Made by a program: the position numbers and the translations under genes. Below, piece after piece: positions 5,737-6,811 of a stretch of 6,811 nucleotides of DNA. The DNA lies in NCBI GenBank assembly GCA_963545585.1, contig CAUUKX010000102.1, positions 1 to 6,811 of the forward strand, in the 5' to 3' direction. Origin of the DNA: W11650 sp963545585 (lineage in GTDB: Bacteria > Bacillota > Clostridia > Lachnospirales > Vallitaleaceae). Each line of letters starts with the position of its first letter. Position 1 is the stretch's first letter. The notes below the pieces were generated by a model. That model had not been told where the DNA came from and did no database searches. It was given only the letters and a program-made list of their open reading frames with translations.

Positions 5737-5880
5737 CTACTTATTTTAAAAAATTGCAATGGGGGTAAATTGTGGTTCCTACTTAGGAATTTTTACTTTA
5801 TCGACTTGAACTGGCTATAGATTGCTTCCATTTCATAAGGTATTTCTGATTTTGCTATCAGTTTAGAACATCAGTTTTTG
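5737..5880. other. Junction DNA between the rpsU promoter and the AIPR gene
   Basis: AT-rich intergenic stretch with no complete gene. It holds a perfect 14-bp palindrome TTCCTACTTAGGAA (5776-5789), followed on the plus strand by TTTTT; the loop is too small for a convincing terminator. It also holds CTGAT/ATCAG arms and a repeated ATCAGTTT at 5857-5877, and an orphan coding-like frame (5793-5870). No clear terminator for the AIPR gene is visible. Confidence 0.5.
5793..5870 (-). pseudogene. Possible C-terminal remnant of a lost gene
   Basis: One minus-strand frame reads KLIAKSEIPYEMEAIYSQF then KSIK and a TAA stop at 5793-5795. It has no start codon with a ribosome binding site and is closed upstream by TGA at 5871-5873. 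The amino-acid composition looks like a genuine protein tail (an amphipathic, charged helix) more than random AT-rich DNA. At 25 codons this is weak evidence. It may be a scar of the event that placed the AIPR gene here. Confidence 0.25.
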
Positions 5881-6811
5881 CTAAATAACTACACCTTTAT
5901 TTTTTAAGTATTCAATTAGTTCATTCTTTCTTTGAAGCAAATAATCGGTTGTTTCTTTTCTCTCAAAACATTTTCTGTTTTCAATATCTATATCTGCACC
6001 TTTAGATACAATAAAATTAACAATTTCTTTAAACGTTTTTTCGCATTTTGAATCATCATTTAATATATCTAATAGACTTTGACAATATTTTTCCATTTTC
6101 TTTTGATTGAATCTAGGCAAATCTTCTTTTGACATAGAAATTCTAAAAAGCATCATTGCATGGTATCGACTTCTTCGATAATTTTTTTCTATCTTATTTG
6201 CCTTGAACAAAGTCTCTATTTTATACAATGCTAAAGCACTTAGATAATACATAATTAATTTATCTGAAGTTTTAAAAATTTTATTACCCACTCTCTTGGC
6301 CACTGTGCCATATTGGCCTGATACGGCACTGGGCTCGTTTAAAAACATCGCAGAAATAGTCTTTATCTGTGTAGGAATAGTAACAATTCGATTCTTTTGA
6401 ATATCACTATCTCTGTATTGTCCAGAACGTCTCTCATAAACCAATGAATCAGGTCCGGTATAGGTTCTATAATATTCTTCAAGATCTTTTTGGAATGTCG
6501 ATAATGCTTCCAATTGCTCTTTTTTTATTGCCGTTTGACTATTAGTCGCTTTTGTAATTTCATTCTTTAAATTTTCATTTTTTGTAGCAATTATTCTTAT
6601 TGGAATAATTAAGTCGTCAATATTGTCTGATAGTTCCATATTGTCTATAAGTATGTTGCTTGTCTGACATCCATTTACAATTTGATAGTCTTCAATTGTA
6701 GCTATATCTCCTGACATAGAAATACTTGAAGTGACAATAATTATTCCATTATTAAGCGGTAAATTGCAATAGTAAATGTCCTCTTTTTTTAAAGAAAAAT
6801 TTGCTGCTCTA
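5881..6811 (-). CDS. AIPR-family (abortive infection phage resistance) protein, 5' end beyond window
   Basis: AIPR proteins (Pfam PF10592) are found in bacterial anti-phage abortive infection contexts and near restriction-modification genes; I know of no settled biochemical activity. The frame stays open to the right edge, giving 309 visible residues. Family hallmarks, numbered from the first visible codon, are LNNGIIIV at 19-26, the signature YQIVNGCQTSN at 42-52, ATNSQT at 88-93 and YERRSGQY at 125-132, followed by an alpha-helical C-terminal half. The ATG at 6715-6717 is internal, because the conserved NNGI block lies upstream of it, so the true start is outside. The gene is markedly more AT-rich than secA or prfB and uses AT-rich codons, a sign of horizontal transfer. 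It ends at TAG, about 145 bp upstream of the rpsU promoter. Family assignment is fairly sure; the defence role is inferred from the family. Confidence 0.85.
   Translation of the reverse strand, partial: RAANFSLKKEDIYYCNLPLNNGIIIVTSSISMSGDIATIEDYQIVNGCQTSNILIDNMELSDNIDDLIIPIRIIATKNENLKNEITKATNSQTAIKKEQLEALSTFQKDLEEYYRTYTGPDSLVYERRSGQYRDSDIQKNRIVTIPTQIKTISAMFLNEPSAVSGQYGTVAKRVGNKIFKTSDKLIMYYLSALALYKIETLFKANKIEKNYRRSRYHAMMLFRISMSKEDLPRFNQKKMEKYCQSLLDILNDDSKCEKTFKEIVNFIVSKGADIDIENRKCFERKETTDYLLQRKNELIEYLKNKGVVI

Noticed and set aside
5776..5794. Plus-strand terminator TTCCTACTTAGGAA followed by TTTTT
   Set aside because: The stem is AT-rich with a loop of only 2-4 nt, and no plus-strand gene precedes it.

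Overview
The window looks like chromosomal DNA from a motile, low-to-moderate-GC Firmicute, most likely a clostridial lineage. The evidence is the gene order hpf-secA-prfB, which is typical of Firmicutes. The long form of HPF, the zinc-tailed SecA, strong AGGAGG-type ribosome binding sites, frequent GTG/TTG starts and a CheW chemotaxis gene also fit. I cannot name a genus from sequence alone. Every gene I can support lies on the minus strand, so transcription runs from high to low coordinates.

Right end (5881-6811): the C-terminal part of an AT-rich AIPR-family gene (abortive infection/phage resistance), whose N-terminus lies beyond the window. Its base composition differs sharply from the rest, so I read it as the edge of an acquired defence region. 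Between it and the core genome (5737-5880) is AT-rich DNA with a short coding-like remnant and a small palindrome.

Ribosome block (4537-5736): a strong promoter gives a leader of about 190 nt with clear secondary structure, then rpsU (ribosomal protein bS21, 58 aa, GTG start) and a terminator hairpin. Next comes hpf, the ribosome hibernation factor, with its own -10 element. Downstream of hpf, the spacer to secA holds a MITE-like imperfect palindrome of about 100 bp with GGG-CTGTTGCA-type ends, a GC-rich inverted repeat and the secA promoter.

Secretion and translation block (1-4123): secA (858 aa, complete), then a spacer of about 175 bp with a candidate promoter placed immediately after the secA stop. 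That promoter would feed a leader that can fold as a four-way junction ahead of prfB. prfB encodes release factor 2 and is split by the classical in-frame UGA at codon 26, so full-length protein requires +1 frameshifting. Only 34 bp after prfB begins a cheW gene, which runs off the left edge.

The shared theme is translation (bS21, HPF, RF2) and secretion (SecA), with a chemotaxis adaptor at one side and a defence gene at the other. The observations most worth checking are the two structured leaders (prfB and rpsU), the RF2 frameshift site with a weak Shine-Dalgarno-like stimulator, the MITE-like hairpin, and the composition break at the AIPR gene.
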